Source: Watersipora subatra (lineage: Eukaryota > Bryozoa > Gymnolaemata > Cheilostomatida > Watersiporidae). From it: DNA of 64,000 nt. The stretch lies in assembly GCF_963576615.1 (NCBI RefSeq), contig NC_088716.1, positions 63,104,728 through 63,168,727 on the forward strand, in the 5' to 3' direction. The translations under genes and the position numbers were made by a program. Positions 1 through 11,000 of the stretch are shown here, piece by piece (within the stretch, counting starts at the first letter, position 1; the number at the start of each line of letters is the position of its first letter). The notes under the pieces were generated by a model. The model worked only from the letters and a program-made list of their open reading frames with translations. It searched no databases and had not been told where the DNA came from.

Positions 1-913
1 ATCCTCAGCTGTCCACATTCAGTACACCCTCAGCTGTCCACATGCAGTACATCCTCAGCCTGAGTCATGCAGTACATCCTCAGCCTGAGTCATGCAGTAC
101 ATCCTCAGCCTGAGTCATGCAGTACATCCTCAGCCTGAGTCATGCAGTACATCCTCAGCCTGAGTCATGCAGTACATCCTCAGCCTGAGTCATGCAGTAC
201 ATCCTCAGCCTGAGTCATGCAGTACATCCTCAGCCTGACTCATGCAGTACATCCTCAGCCTGAGTCATTCAGTACATCCTCAGCTGTCCACATTCAGTAC
301 GTCCTCAGCTGTCCACATGCAGTACATCCTCAGCCTGAGTCATGCAGTACATCCTCAGCCTGAGTCATGCAGTACATCCTCAGCCTGAGTCATGCAGTAC
401 ATTCTCAGCCTGAGTCATGAAGTTCATCCTCAGCCTGAGTCATGCAGTACATCCTCAGCTGTCCACACGCAGTACATCCTCAGCCTGAGTCATGCAGTGC
501 ATCCTCAGCCTGAGTCATGCAGTACATCCTCAGCTGTCCACATGCAGTACATCCTCAGCCTGAGTCATGCAGTACATCCTCAGCTGTTCACATTCAGTAC
601 ATCCTCAGCTGCCCACATGCAGTACATCCTCAGCCTGAGTCATGCAGTACATCCTCAGCTGTCCACATGCAGTACATCCTCAGCTGTCCACATGCAGTAC
701 ATCCTCAGCCTGAGTCATGCAGTACATCCTCAGCTGTCCACATGCAGTACATCCTCAGCTGTCCACATGCAGTACATCCTCAGCTGTCCACATGCAGTAC
801 ATCCTCAGCTGTCTACATTCAGTACATCCTCAGCTGTCCACATGCAGTACATCCTCAGCCTGAGTCATGCAGTACATCCTCAGCCTGAGTCATGCAGTAC
901 ATCCTCAGCTGTC
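1..913. repeat. 25-bp minisatellite with two interspersed unit types
   Basis: About 36 head-to-tail 25-bp units share the core CATGCAGTACATCCTCAGC. They end in either CTGAGT (type A) or TGTCCA (type B). The A and B units alternate irregularly, so the array reads like a two-letter code. It starts beyond the left edge and stops abruptly at about 913. The long open frames across it follow from a stop-free repeat and are not genes. Confidence 0.97.
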
Positions 914-2456
914 GGAAAGGAAAATTGTCATCTTACTCAGACAAGATATGAGCCAAAGCATGGTATTTTACCAAAATATGTATTTTTTGCTAGACTTCTA
1001 TTTTATAAAATGTTGTCGACAAAAATTGCTTTTTGAGAATTTGCGTAACATGAACCTTAAATTAAGCTTTAACTCTCATGGTGTGTAAACTATGCAATGT
1101 TCATGAGTGGTATTACAGAGAAGTTTTGGTAGCACATTTTGGGTGCGGTCAATCGAATTACTATACAAGTTGAGGCAGCATGATTTAAACATTAGTATGA
1201 TACTAATGATCTCTCTCAAGAAAGATAGTAAATATGTGGTCAAATAGAAATGTTATTATCAATTTTTATTCTTAAAATGAAGTGTTATCCGGCGGTTAAT
1301 GCACAGCTGATGCAAGTGGGTACTGCTAGGAACACCTACAACAGTGTTAGTGCTCGTTTTTGCTTGCAAAAATGGCCCAGACCAGCTTAATAGACAGCAG
1401 GCAATTTTAGATCTTGCAGTTTGTTAACAAACGCTGATAGAGGCAGTGTCTGATAGAGAAAAAATACATTTATCAATGAGTATCATAAAGCCAGTGATTG
1501 TCAGTGTAATAAGGTTATACTGAGTATCAACTGCACGCGTAGGATGTGTGTAAGCGACTGATGCTGGCACAAACATAGCTAGCATCTTATAATATGAAGA
1601 TGAGCTGACTCAGCTACTGTAGGGCTGGTAAAATCATTAGCACTCAGTGTGAGCACACACTGACAATGAGGTAATTGGATTAGACAGGTTAGCATTTTGC
1701 ACACTAAAAGCATATATATGTATATGACAACTTTTAATTCAGACTCACAAGCATAACCACTGTATAGGCTACAAATTGTATATACGTTAAAAGAATAGCA
1801 GTTATAATTATTGTTGCAGCTGTTTTCTTCACTTTTGTTTGTATTCAATATAACAAAAAACATCACGATTAATCAAATCTACGCAGTTGTGTCCTCTTGT
1901 CGAGTTAAAACATTGCCATGCAAACGATGATTTACGCTATAATCTCGGTTACCATTCAGTTAGGAGCTGGTCAGAATGATTTTTATCTAAAACACTTAAA
2001 ACGTCTAAAACAAAAACAGTTTTGCCTTCTATGTATTATGCCTTCTTTATATTACCGTTGCATATCTGTATAAAATATTGTAGCCGAGAGTTTTATTCGG
2101 ATAAGCCGTAGCGCCTAAGTAGATTAACCTGCAGACAAGTTGAATTTTTATTTTGAGTGAGATTTTAATTGTTGCTAATAACATGCATTTTTTTGAAAAT
2201 TTACAAAGTTACGCAAAAAGCTGACGTTTTAGAAAAAAACATAATAAAAACTATATGGGTGTAGTCGACCTATATTTTAATTTGCTGCGAACCTACAATG
2301 ACAGTTTTATGATTTGGCAGTTGTTCAGTAGCAGAATCTAGCTACTTGTCCGCCTTATTTAGTTAATATTTAAGGACTCTAGTAATTGAAGCTTGAATTC
2401 GTGATGGCAAGCAGGGCAAACCTTTACGAATACTTACTCTGAATAATTACATTTCA
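914..2456. other. intergenic, 5' flank of the ASXL-like gene
   Basis: No supported exon, RNA gene or array was seen. The segment must hold the promoter and 5' untranslated region of the ASXL-like gene, but no TATA box or other clear core element stands out. A TGA in frame with the gene lies at about 2394-2396 with no intervening ATG. Confidence 0.6.
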
Positions 2457-4487
2457 ATGGCTGTGTCAACTCTGGATAAGGAGAGCAAAAATGGCTGGTC
2501 AGCAAATGGACGTACTATACCTGAGGATGCTGGTGTATCTTCATTGACTGAAAGACTTCATCTGCATGATAAATTGCGTACACATAGCAGATGTGATTTA
2601 GAAACGCCGGCATCGTTGATTGCTAATGTGAATATCAAACAGTTACTTACACCTGCTGCTTTCGATTGTCTACCGACGCACTACCAGAATGAACTTATAC
2701 AGTTGCTACCAGAGACGGATCGCATTTCACTGACAGATGGCGAGACGCCTTTTGCAATGACAGTAAATGCTCTTAGTAATGAATTCTTTGCGAAAAGCTG
2801 CGTAGAGTATCGAGATCGGCTTCGCAATGGAGAATTCTGTATTCCTCCGCCTACCAGCAGTCGGACAGAAGTGAACCCTGTGGTATGGGATTGCGATGCA
2901 GAAGTACTAAAGCAGGTGTATTATTCCAAATTAGGTATACCGAAAGCTGGAGAACCTTTTATTTGTACTTCTCGAAAGAAAACGCTCCTTACACGAACTG
3001 TAAAGGGTGTTAAAAAGGCTTCAAGTAGTAAAGACAATAAGAAAATATACGTTCCCAAGTTAAAGAAGCCTATTACTAGCGGTACGGATTCAAAATCACT
3101 ATTGAAGACTTCTAAAAGCTTACCGGTGAAGACTTTGTCCGCTAATGTCTTTGCCCAAAAGGCTGTTTCTAAAGCCAAGGCAGTGAGTAATCTCAAGACA
3201 CGTGAAAAGGAAAGTGGTTCTATGCCTATTGCTGGTGTGAAGCGACCACGTCCTGACATTACTTCTATTGATGAGCTAAGAACTTCAACTAGCAGTGATG
3301 TTCCAGTACAAGTATCTCATAGTTCTTCTATCACTTCTAAACAACCCAATGAGGTAATTATTACTAAATTTAAGAAAGTTACTGAAAATGCTTCTACTGG
3401 CGCTAAAGTCACAAAGGTGGTGCCCGTTGTAGTTAGAAATCCTCACGGTCAAGTTGTTACTACCCTTGCCAATTGTAACCCTCTCTTGACTCAAATGATC
3501 AAAAGACCTGTAGATTCACGAACCGCTACAATGATGCCTGTAAAGATGAAACGTAAACAGAATCTCCACTCAAAGGACTTTAAGCGTGATAACCAAGTTA
3601 TTGTACAGTTAAAGAGTAAGTCATCAGCCTCCAACAGCAATCGAATAAATCAGGCTGTGACGGAGGTTATATCCAAGGTGAAAAGTTCGAGGGAGCAGCA
3701 TATGAACAATGGTAGCAGCCGACCGATACCAGTTATTGTGACTGTAAATGGATCCAATGGTTCATTGACAAGTAAACTAGTCTCAACTGCAGTGAACATG
3801 GAGCGCTCTAAACTCATCTGCGATTCTTCAAAGAACAATTCTCCAACATTAAACCTTGAAAGAAGCTATCAGATTTGCAAGCAGGTGCTTGGAAAAGCAG
3901 AAGGTGCTACAATAATGGTTGTGGGTCCAGGTGGGAAGAAAAAAATCATCTCCAAACCGGTACGTAATAGGCTCGCTGATGCAGCTGCTTCTAATGCAAA
4001 CAGTGTTACCAGTTCAGATATACCAATATATAGAAACAAACATCGAGGAAAATCCACGCTGACTCTATCTGGTCATGTATTTTTAGCCATGAAGAAGGAT
4101 GAAGATGGCTATGCTACTAAAGCGTACAAACGTAAGACAGCATTTAAGCAGAAACCTAAGAAAAAACTCAGTAAAGTTTCCAGTAAAAAGACTATTGTGC
4201 CAGTCTCTGCTTCCAAACCGTCTGAAGAGACTAGCTTGCAGACTACACCCAGTGCTTCACTATCGTCAGCGAGTAATGTGACTCTCGTTACTCCCTCATT
4301 ATACGCCACTCAGCCTGTCGTTAGTGTGACAGAAAACAAGAGTAGTGTTGTGAAGGACACAAGTCTGCTTGATACTTGTATGTGCAATAAGCGAGCTTTG
4401 ATTATGTGCAGTAGTTGTGGTGCGTTTTGCCATGCTGAATGTGTGAACAAGGATCTCTGTTTGTCTTGTCTTGGCAGGGAGCGGTAA
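2457..4487 (+). CDS. asxl: ASXL-like Polycomb-group protein (DEUBAD + C-terminal PHD)
   Basis: A single open frame of 676 residues. Residues about 50-150 match the ASXH/DEUBAD domain: a leucine-rich stretch (NVNIKQLLTPAAFDCLP, ELIQLLPETDR), then the hallmark ALSNEFF and a YRDRLRNGEF block. In the family this domain binds and activates the BAP1/Calypso deubiquitinase that removes ubiquitin from histone H2A (PR-DUB, nucleus). The middle (about 170-635) is Lys/Ser/Thr-rich, low in complexity and probably disordered. Residues 641-671 form the atypical ASXL PHD finger, with Cys at 641, 643, 651, 654, 658, 662, 668, 671 and His659. The HARE-HTH domain at the N-terminus of vertebrate ASXL proteins is not present in this frame. 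The ATG chosen is the first after an in-frame TGA. DEUBAD and PHD lie in one uninterrupted exon, which is unusual; a 5' coding exon or a retrocopy origin cannot be excluded. The gene converges on the anoctamin gene. Confidence 0.94.
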   Translation: MAVSTLDKESKNGWSANGRTIPEDAGVSSLTERLHLHDKLRTHSRCDLETPASLIANVNIKQLLTPAAFDCLPTHYQNELIQLLPETDRISLTDGETPFAMTVNALSNEFFAKSCVEYRDRLRNGEFCIPPPTSSRTEVNPVVWDCDAEVLKQVYYSKLGIPKAGEPFICTSRKKTLLTRTVKGVKKASSSKDNKKIYVPKLKKPITSGTDSKSLLKTSKSLPVKTLSANVFAQKAVSKAKAVSNLKTREKESGSMPIAGVKRPRPDITSIDELRTSTSSDVPVQVSHSSSITSKQPNEVIITKFKKVTENASTGAKVTKVVPVVVRNPHGQVVTTLANCNPLLTQMIKRPVDSRTATMMPVKMKRKQNLHSKDFKRDNQVIVQLKSKSSASNSNRINQAVTEVISKVKSSREQHMNNGSSRPIPVIVTVNGSNGSLTSKLVSTAVNMERSKLICDSSKNNSPTLNLERSYQICKQVLGKAEGATIMVVGPGGKKKIISKPVRNRLADAAASNANSVTSSDIPIYRNKHRGKSTLTLSGHVFLAMKKDEDGYATKAYKRKTAFKQKPKKKLSKVSSKKTIVPVSASKPSEETSLQTTPSASLSSASNVTLVTPSLYATQPVVSVTENKSSVVKDTSLLDTCMCNKRALIMCSSCGAFCHAECVNKDLCLSCLGRER

Positions 4488-4904
4488 CACCCGCTAACTC
4501 ATGTTGTGTAAATAGTTCTGTACAGTTGTGTTTAGTTGTGTTTAGGTACATAAGATAATATGAACTGTAAGCGTGATTCTTACATAATCGATATTTATTG
4601 GAAGACCATAGTATTTCCACTCCATTTCCCATGACTTTGTAAAGAATGATTAGTATAAATAACATACAGCTAATATTATCTTCATGTATAGCTGATGTAA
4701 AAATAAGAAAGTATATGAAGTAAAATAAACATGCACCATAAAACAAATGACTACAACATAAAGTTAGAATGCTTGTCCTTAACTTACAGCAACGGTAGAA
4801 TGACAGTGACACGAAACTCAAACATTTTGCGAATGTGAAACTTGTATTACTGTCTAAAGTATCAACGATAGTATTGTTCATGGTTTTGTTTTTATAATCT
4901 GCGA
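4488..4904. promoter_or_regulatory. shared 3' region of two convergent genes
   Basis: The 417 bp between the ASXL-like stop (+) and the anoctamin stop (-) contain a plus-strand AATAAA at 4724-4729. They also contain a minus-strand AATAAA (TTTATT on the plus strand) at 4594-4599. If both are used, each transcript runs past the other's poly(A) signal and the two 3' ends overlap antisense by at least about 130 nt. Signal use is inferred. Confidence 0.5.
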
Positions 4905-5060
4905 TTACATAGTGGTGCTATTCGTTTTGTCTTCATCATTCAGTCTGTCGTGCAAGGCAACTTTGGCAATGTGCTTCTCTCTCTGCGTTCGCTCTTTCAC
5001 ATCTGTCGGAACGTCCGGAATGATGAAATTGATGAATCCAGAGAAGCCTAGCACTACATG
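4905..5060 (-). CDS. anoctamin exon 18 (last coding exon)
   Basis: Encodes residues 816-866. A phase-0 acceptor is followed by the last helix ([18 protein letters not shown]) and a charged cytosolic tail ending DKTNSTTM, then TAA. The [10 protein letters not shown] stretch is one of the ANO7-like segments. The tail is much shorter than in vertebrate ANO7. Confidence 0.93.
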   Translation of the reverse strand, partial: HVVLGFSGFINFIIPDVPTDVKERTQREKHIAKVALHDRLNDEDKTNSTTM

Positions 5061-8000
5061 CTACAATAATCAACAAATAAGGTTATATTCTGGACAGTTC
5101 AGTATAGTTTGGATGTATCAGACTAATATGTCTGATACATTGAAGTATGTGCTCATTTTTAACCTTTATTATCTCATAGGGCAACACGACTGCTAGCAGC
5201 GTTACCTCTATTGTCAGATGTGGTCACAGGCATGCGGTCACCCCAAGGTAGAATAAGAAACTGGTGATTATAACCCGTGGAAATGCACATGAAGATATCC
5301 AACAGTGATCTGCATTACTTTTGAGCAGTGGGATTGCTTGCTAGATCAATTATAGCTCAATTCATTGACATGTATTTTATTTAAAACTAGATATAAAGGT
5401 GGTTGTTAAGAGTAGGAATGACTGAGAAATAGTTACCTCAAAGATGAGAATGAACGCCAATCGAGCTACTAGGATATGCCAGTACGCCGTCGTGTAAATA
5501 TAGTGTGTATTTGGATTACTATCTACCCACGATGACGACTCCGGGCTGTTGACATAGTCTCGATAGCTTCAAAATTACATATAAAAACCTCAATTAGTAT
5601 TCAATATTGGCACTATCATATGAAAAACAATCAAATGGTATAATTATGCCAATGTTGTAATGGAACTAATGTACGCATGCATGTGTTCAGCAGTTGTTTA
5701 GCGTGCTATGGCCTTATAGGTTTAATAAAATGTAAGGTATGCATAGGTTGCTGAAAACACCATGTCCATAGATGAGCAAAGTACATTTAGACCAAAACCG
5801 TTATAAAGAATACAAATACAATGTAAAGCTGTGTTCATACCAGCTAATTTCATGTCGGTTGCTCACATTAGTGCATGGTCTTTGTCATAGCTACAGACGC
5901 GAGTAAAAATTTTGTTGACAGCACACCTGAAAAGTTTCATCAACCCAATTATTGCTAGGGTTCAATTATTATAGCAACAGTATAATAACTGAAGTATCTA
6001 CTTCAATTATTACGCCGTTGCTATAATAATTGAAACAGATTCATGTTGGTAAAAGATTGTCTTTTCTATAGTTATTCATTGTTCATGATGAGCTGGACAG
6101 TGTAAAATAATCAGTAGATTTGCTAAAAGTCTCCACGAGAAACTTCGTAGGAAATAGTTAATAAAATGTAAAGTTCTACTCATAAAAAATATATCAGCTA
6201 AAGTCATCTCCCCTCACAAATACCAAATGGCAAAATCTCTCGGTCCTATCGAAGACCGGTGCGCCCTTTGCCCTTTGCGATTTGCCAGTGGAAAAGTTAT
6301 ATTCTTTATTTTCCTTCTGAAGTGCCTTTATATTCATTTCTTTCTAATTCTTTTCTAGACCTTCTCATCAATCAATCTGAATCAACTTAAATTTCTATCA
6401 TTCTCTTACTCACTATTACTCGGAATATACTTACATCTGTCCATAAACACAGGACATAGACACAGGACTTGATACGTGGATTATGATTATGAATTCGAGG
6501 GTGTTTATGGACAGATGTAAGTATACTTCAGAGTAATAGTGAGTAAGGGAATGATAGAAATTTAAGTGGATTTGATTGATGAGAAGGTCTAGAAAAGAAT
6601 TAGAAAGAAATGAATGAATAGGCACTTCAGAAGGAAAATAAAGAATATAACTTTTCCACTGGCAAATCGCAAAAAGCAAATGATGCACCGGTCTTCGATA
6701 CGGTCCAAAGACATCTTAGTGTGAATAAAAAATAGGGATCACAACTCCCATAAAATCGCTCAAACATTGGCCACAAATACTTTGTTTGCAAATCGGCTGG
6801 GGTGAACGCAGCTTAATTTTGATCATAAGGCAAGTGGCTACACAGTTACACAAAGAAGAGCTGATAATTTGGCCACTGAATAACTGCTCAGATCGGATAC
6901 ATACTGGCATCTGTGGCTGTGAGTGTCATCATTGCCAAACATGGCTACTTCGAATCTGTAATCTGGTGCACTGGCATTCTCAAAATCCTCTGTTCGGAAT
7001 GATGAGAGGCTCCATTCAACAAATGTTTGGTTAGCTTCCTCATGGTAAAAAGTGTAGAGAAATATGCTCCTCGGGATGAAATCTGAAGTAAATGCTATGA
7101 TGCATGCCTGCAAAGAAACTTATGTGTGTAGGATTTACATGCCCTGCAACCATCAATATCACCATATCACCTACCATCGGTGATATTCTATGATTTCTAC
7201 GAGTATACATACATTATATGACCTATAACTATAACATGATAATCTACCTATGCTTACTGGTATGTATATCATCTGCGCTATAGTAAATTATCTACAAACT
7301 ATCTATGACTTCTGTTATACATGCATATATCATCTTGACTGTGGTATCTGACTTTATATACATGTATATTATTCCTATAAAGTGCACATCATGAGTCGTC
7401 AAACATATCGCATACAATCTAAATCCATTTGCTTCATGAAAGGCTGGGCAACCCATTTATTAACAAATCAAAGTTGTAAGATGGGACTTACATTAACCAG
7501 CACAGCAAGTGTAGATACGGCTTGTAGGATGTAGAACCAAGTACCGATGTCTTGGGCTCTTGCCGCCATAGGCCTTTTCCATTGGGTCACCATTTTGGTT
7601 GCATCCAATCGCACTTCAATAATGTTGTTGAGGAGGGCAAAGAAAGGGGCGAGTGGGAAAGCAGCGACAAACAGTGTCACGAATCCATACTGAATCACTG
7701 CAAAGGTACAAAATAGTAAAGTGGACACATAGAACTGTGAGTTAGCAGCTGAATGTATGTATCATCTAGAGGCATACTTGCGGTACCTGAATGAAAGCAA
7801 ACAAGGAAGGACAATTAATAAAACTTGTTAACTCCACTAACCCATTTCAAGATATTCTTCGTACAGTCCGTGGATGGGAAAGTCAACTAGATCAAAGTCA
7901 CGCTCCCATCGCGTATATTTGTCATCATCAGTCTCCATCTTCTGTCGACCTTTTCTGCTCTTATAGAACTTGAATAGCATTCTGCAACAGAAACATTCAC

Positions 8001-11000
8001 TCTATAGTGACAGTGTGACACTAAACTCTATAGTGACAGTGGAACACTAAACTCTGTAGTGACAGTGTGACACTAAACTCTATAGTGACAGTGTGACACT
8101 TAACTCCATAGTGACAGTGTGACACTAAACTCTATAGTGACAGTGTGACACTAAACCTTTTCACCCATTTCCTCTAAACTTTCACTTGACTTACCATATT
8201 TTGTTTTGTGTACTTTTATCAATTATTACAATTTGAAGTAAACCAGTATTTATGTACAAAACACTTTCCATGTTACCTATTGACACAGTTACAGCATACA
8301 ACGACAGCACATGTGATACAAGCTCTCTGCCCGTTTTGAAGATAGGCTCATCAGTAAACAAATTCTTGCTACTAACTTTTTGTCAAAACGAATTAAAGTT
8401 TTCTTTTTTGTTGGATGGCTGCATAAAAGCCTCAAAATATTATTGATTGGTTGTACGCTAGGCCATCTTGAAACTTTGTAAATTGGTAACAAGGTGGACA
8501 CTAACTGTTTTGAAATAAGTTTTTATTCCCATGCTATAGCTGTCATGTTGAATTACACTGTTCAAGCTGCTGCCTATTTCAACACAAGTTACACCTACCA
8601 TCTATACAGCGTGATTGTAAGTTACACCTACATGTATGACAACACTTTACACTTACCGTCTACACAGTGGGTGTGTGAGTTATCGTTGTAGAAAAAAGCT
8701 ATTTATTTCTAGAACAAGCCACTTTATTGATCTTACTCATGCAAATATTGTACTAAAGTTGTTGTTACCTAGAACAGCCTTGACCTATCCTATTCCTAAC
8801 CTAGACTAGCCAATCGATAAGAGAATATATCTTCCCTCAATGTACAGTCTACCATGGAATTGGAGTTGCAGGCTCAAGCAGTTTCTAGCACAAAAGAGCT
8901 TTTATAAAAATTAAAGTACGTTGCTGAAATAAATTCTGTTTGCGTAGTTGAATTCTAGAAAATGATCCACCCTTAGTTCCCTATTGATAGGAATGGCTAC
9001 GACAGCTAATAGTAAAAACTGTGGCGGTAAGTAATAATCATATCCTGTGACATAACGATGTCTACTTGATAGAAACATAATTGAAACTCACGGTACAATT
9101 ATTTCTTTGAAGTTGTTGATAGCCTGATTGCCAACCATGACGATGCCAAGCTGAATTGCTAGTTCGATGAGGCAGCCCGCAGGATCGCACTGGAAACATG
9201 TAAACACTTTGAAAAGTGTCTCAGATTAAGAGCTTCGAATTTAAAAGAGAATATCAAAATATAAATAGTTGAGGTTACTTGAAGTTTGCTAAAACTAGAA
9301 GGTGTAAGTTTTAAGGTGTAACAAACCAGCAGGTGTAAGTAAAAACCAGCAGGTGTGAGTACAAACCAGCAGGTGTAAGTACAAACAGTCTGCCAAGCTG
9401 ACAGGCTAAGGAAAGAATGGAAAGCGAGTCACTGAGAAGGGAATAAAGGAACAATGACAGCTGCAGCCATACAAGATATAATGTATCAATCGTGTAACAA
9501 GTAGACCAACCTCTTCACCTCTCTTTCCAAAGGTGCGCATGTAGTGGTCAGGAGTTCCATTCACTCTGAAGAAGCAAAAATGCAGCAAACTTGTAGGACT
9601 TGCAGCAAGAAGCAGGGAGTTATCACACATGCATCACAACAGGAGAGGAAAACTCACAAACCTCTCTAGACCATTTTTACTGCTTATAATTTCTGATGTT
9701 GAAAGTTTTAGCAGTACGTTTACACAGCTATTGACAAATGCTAGATGGTATTTTATGGGGCTAGAAGGTACCTGCAGGCGCTTGAAAGCATTTGCAGGTG
9801 CTAGAGAGTACTTGCAGGTGTTTGAAGGTACTCGCAGGTCTAAGATTTGATTTGTTGATAATAATCTAGATAGATTACTAGTTTTAAACACCACCTGCTA
9901 CTGCAATATCAACAGCTGAACTAAGCCAATCCTTTTACTCATCTCACTGATCTTATGTCAGGATATCATTTCGGTATGTGTTATTTTACATAGACACTTT
10001 ATAATTGTAAAACAATTGTTTCAAGTAACATAATATAAATGTGTTGACTAAACGGGTATCTATAATCAACTTTGGTCTGAGACAGTCACAATACTTGAAA
10101 TCCAATTTTCACGCTCAAAAACTAATCAGAATATGTTTTCCTTTTTTAGTTTTACCATTGAAAATAAAAACAGGCAGGATGCAGACCAACTTGTAACATG
10201 CAATGTACGTCTAAGATAGAGATACAAAAAATCTAAAGATAAAGAAACAAGGTAAATATAGGATTAACTTGACACGTCAACAATCTGTAGCATTCATAAG
10301 AATTAACTTCTTGTATATGTACTTTTATCAGAAGAAATGTAGATTTTTTATGTTCAGTGACTCTTATGCACACGATGCATATTTCAAAACATTTATAGCA
10401 TCTTTCCGAATTTTTTGTATAGCCATAGCGGTCTAAGCTATGCTCACTCGTTGGTCTTGTGCAGGGATAAGCGTCTACTCGGCACACATGTACAAGCCAA
10501 ACCTAGAAAGCCATTATATCAATCACATTCAGAACAAGCTTAAGTATTTCTCTCAAATTCCAAGCGTCTGCTGAAAAAGTGCAAAGGTCAAAAGCAGCAG
10601 CTAGTTTTCAAACCTCCTCTATTCGTTGTTCCGCAAGTTTGGCGTAATCGCTCGGGGAGCCAATAAATCTGCGAGCAGACGAGACAATATCGTCATAATG
10701 TCAATTAAAAACATTTCTTCTGTCAAACTGACGCAGATGCAATGTCAGTTATTGTATTCTCTATAATTACACTAAAAACGTAATTACTAACCGTTAGTGT
10801 TATTATAGATTACGCTATAACAGTTAGTAATAGTGTAACAGTACTAACTGTTATAGTGTAATGTTACACTATAGTGTAACATTACACTTTTCACTAACAG
10901 TTTGAGCAACGCTAAAACTTGTGACATCAGCGAAAGCAAAAACTGAACACTGCTATATGACTTGTCTACTCTTGTCGAGAATGCTCCTCATTCAAAATTT

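Noticed and set aside
392..1088. Three overlapping frames at the left edge
   Set aside because: 25-bp repeat read through three units per frame; the unique tails have no splice or domain support.
2921..4309. Minus-strand frames of 60-112 codons within the ASXL-like gene
   Set aside because: Antisense shadows of a long coding exon; no domain or splice support.
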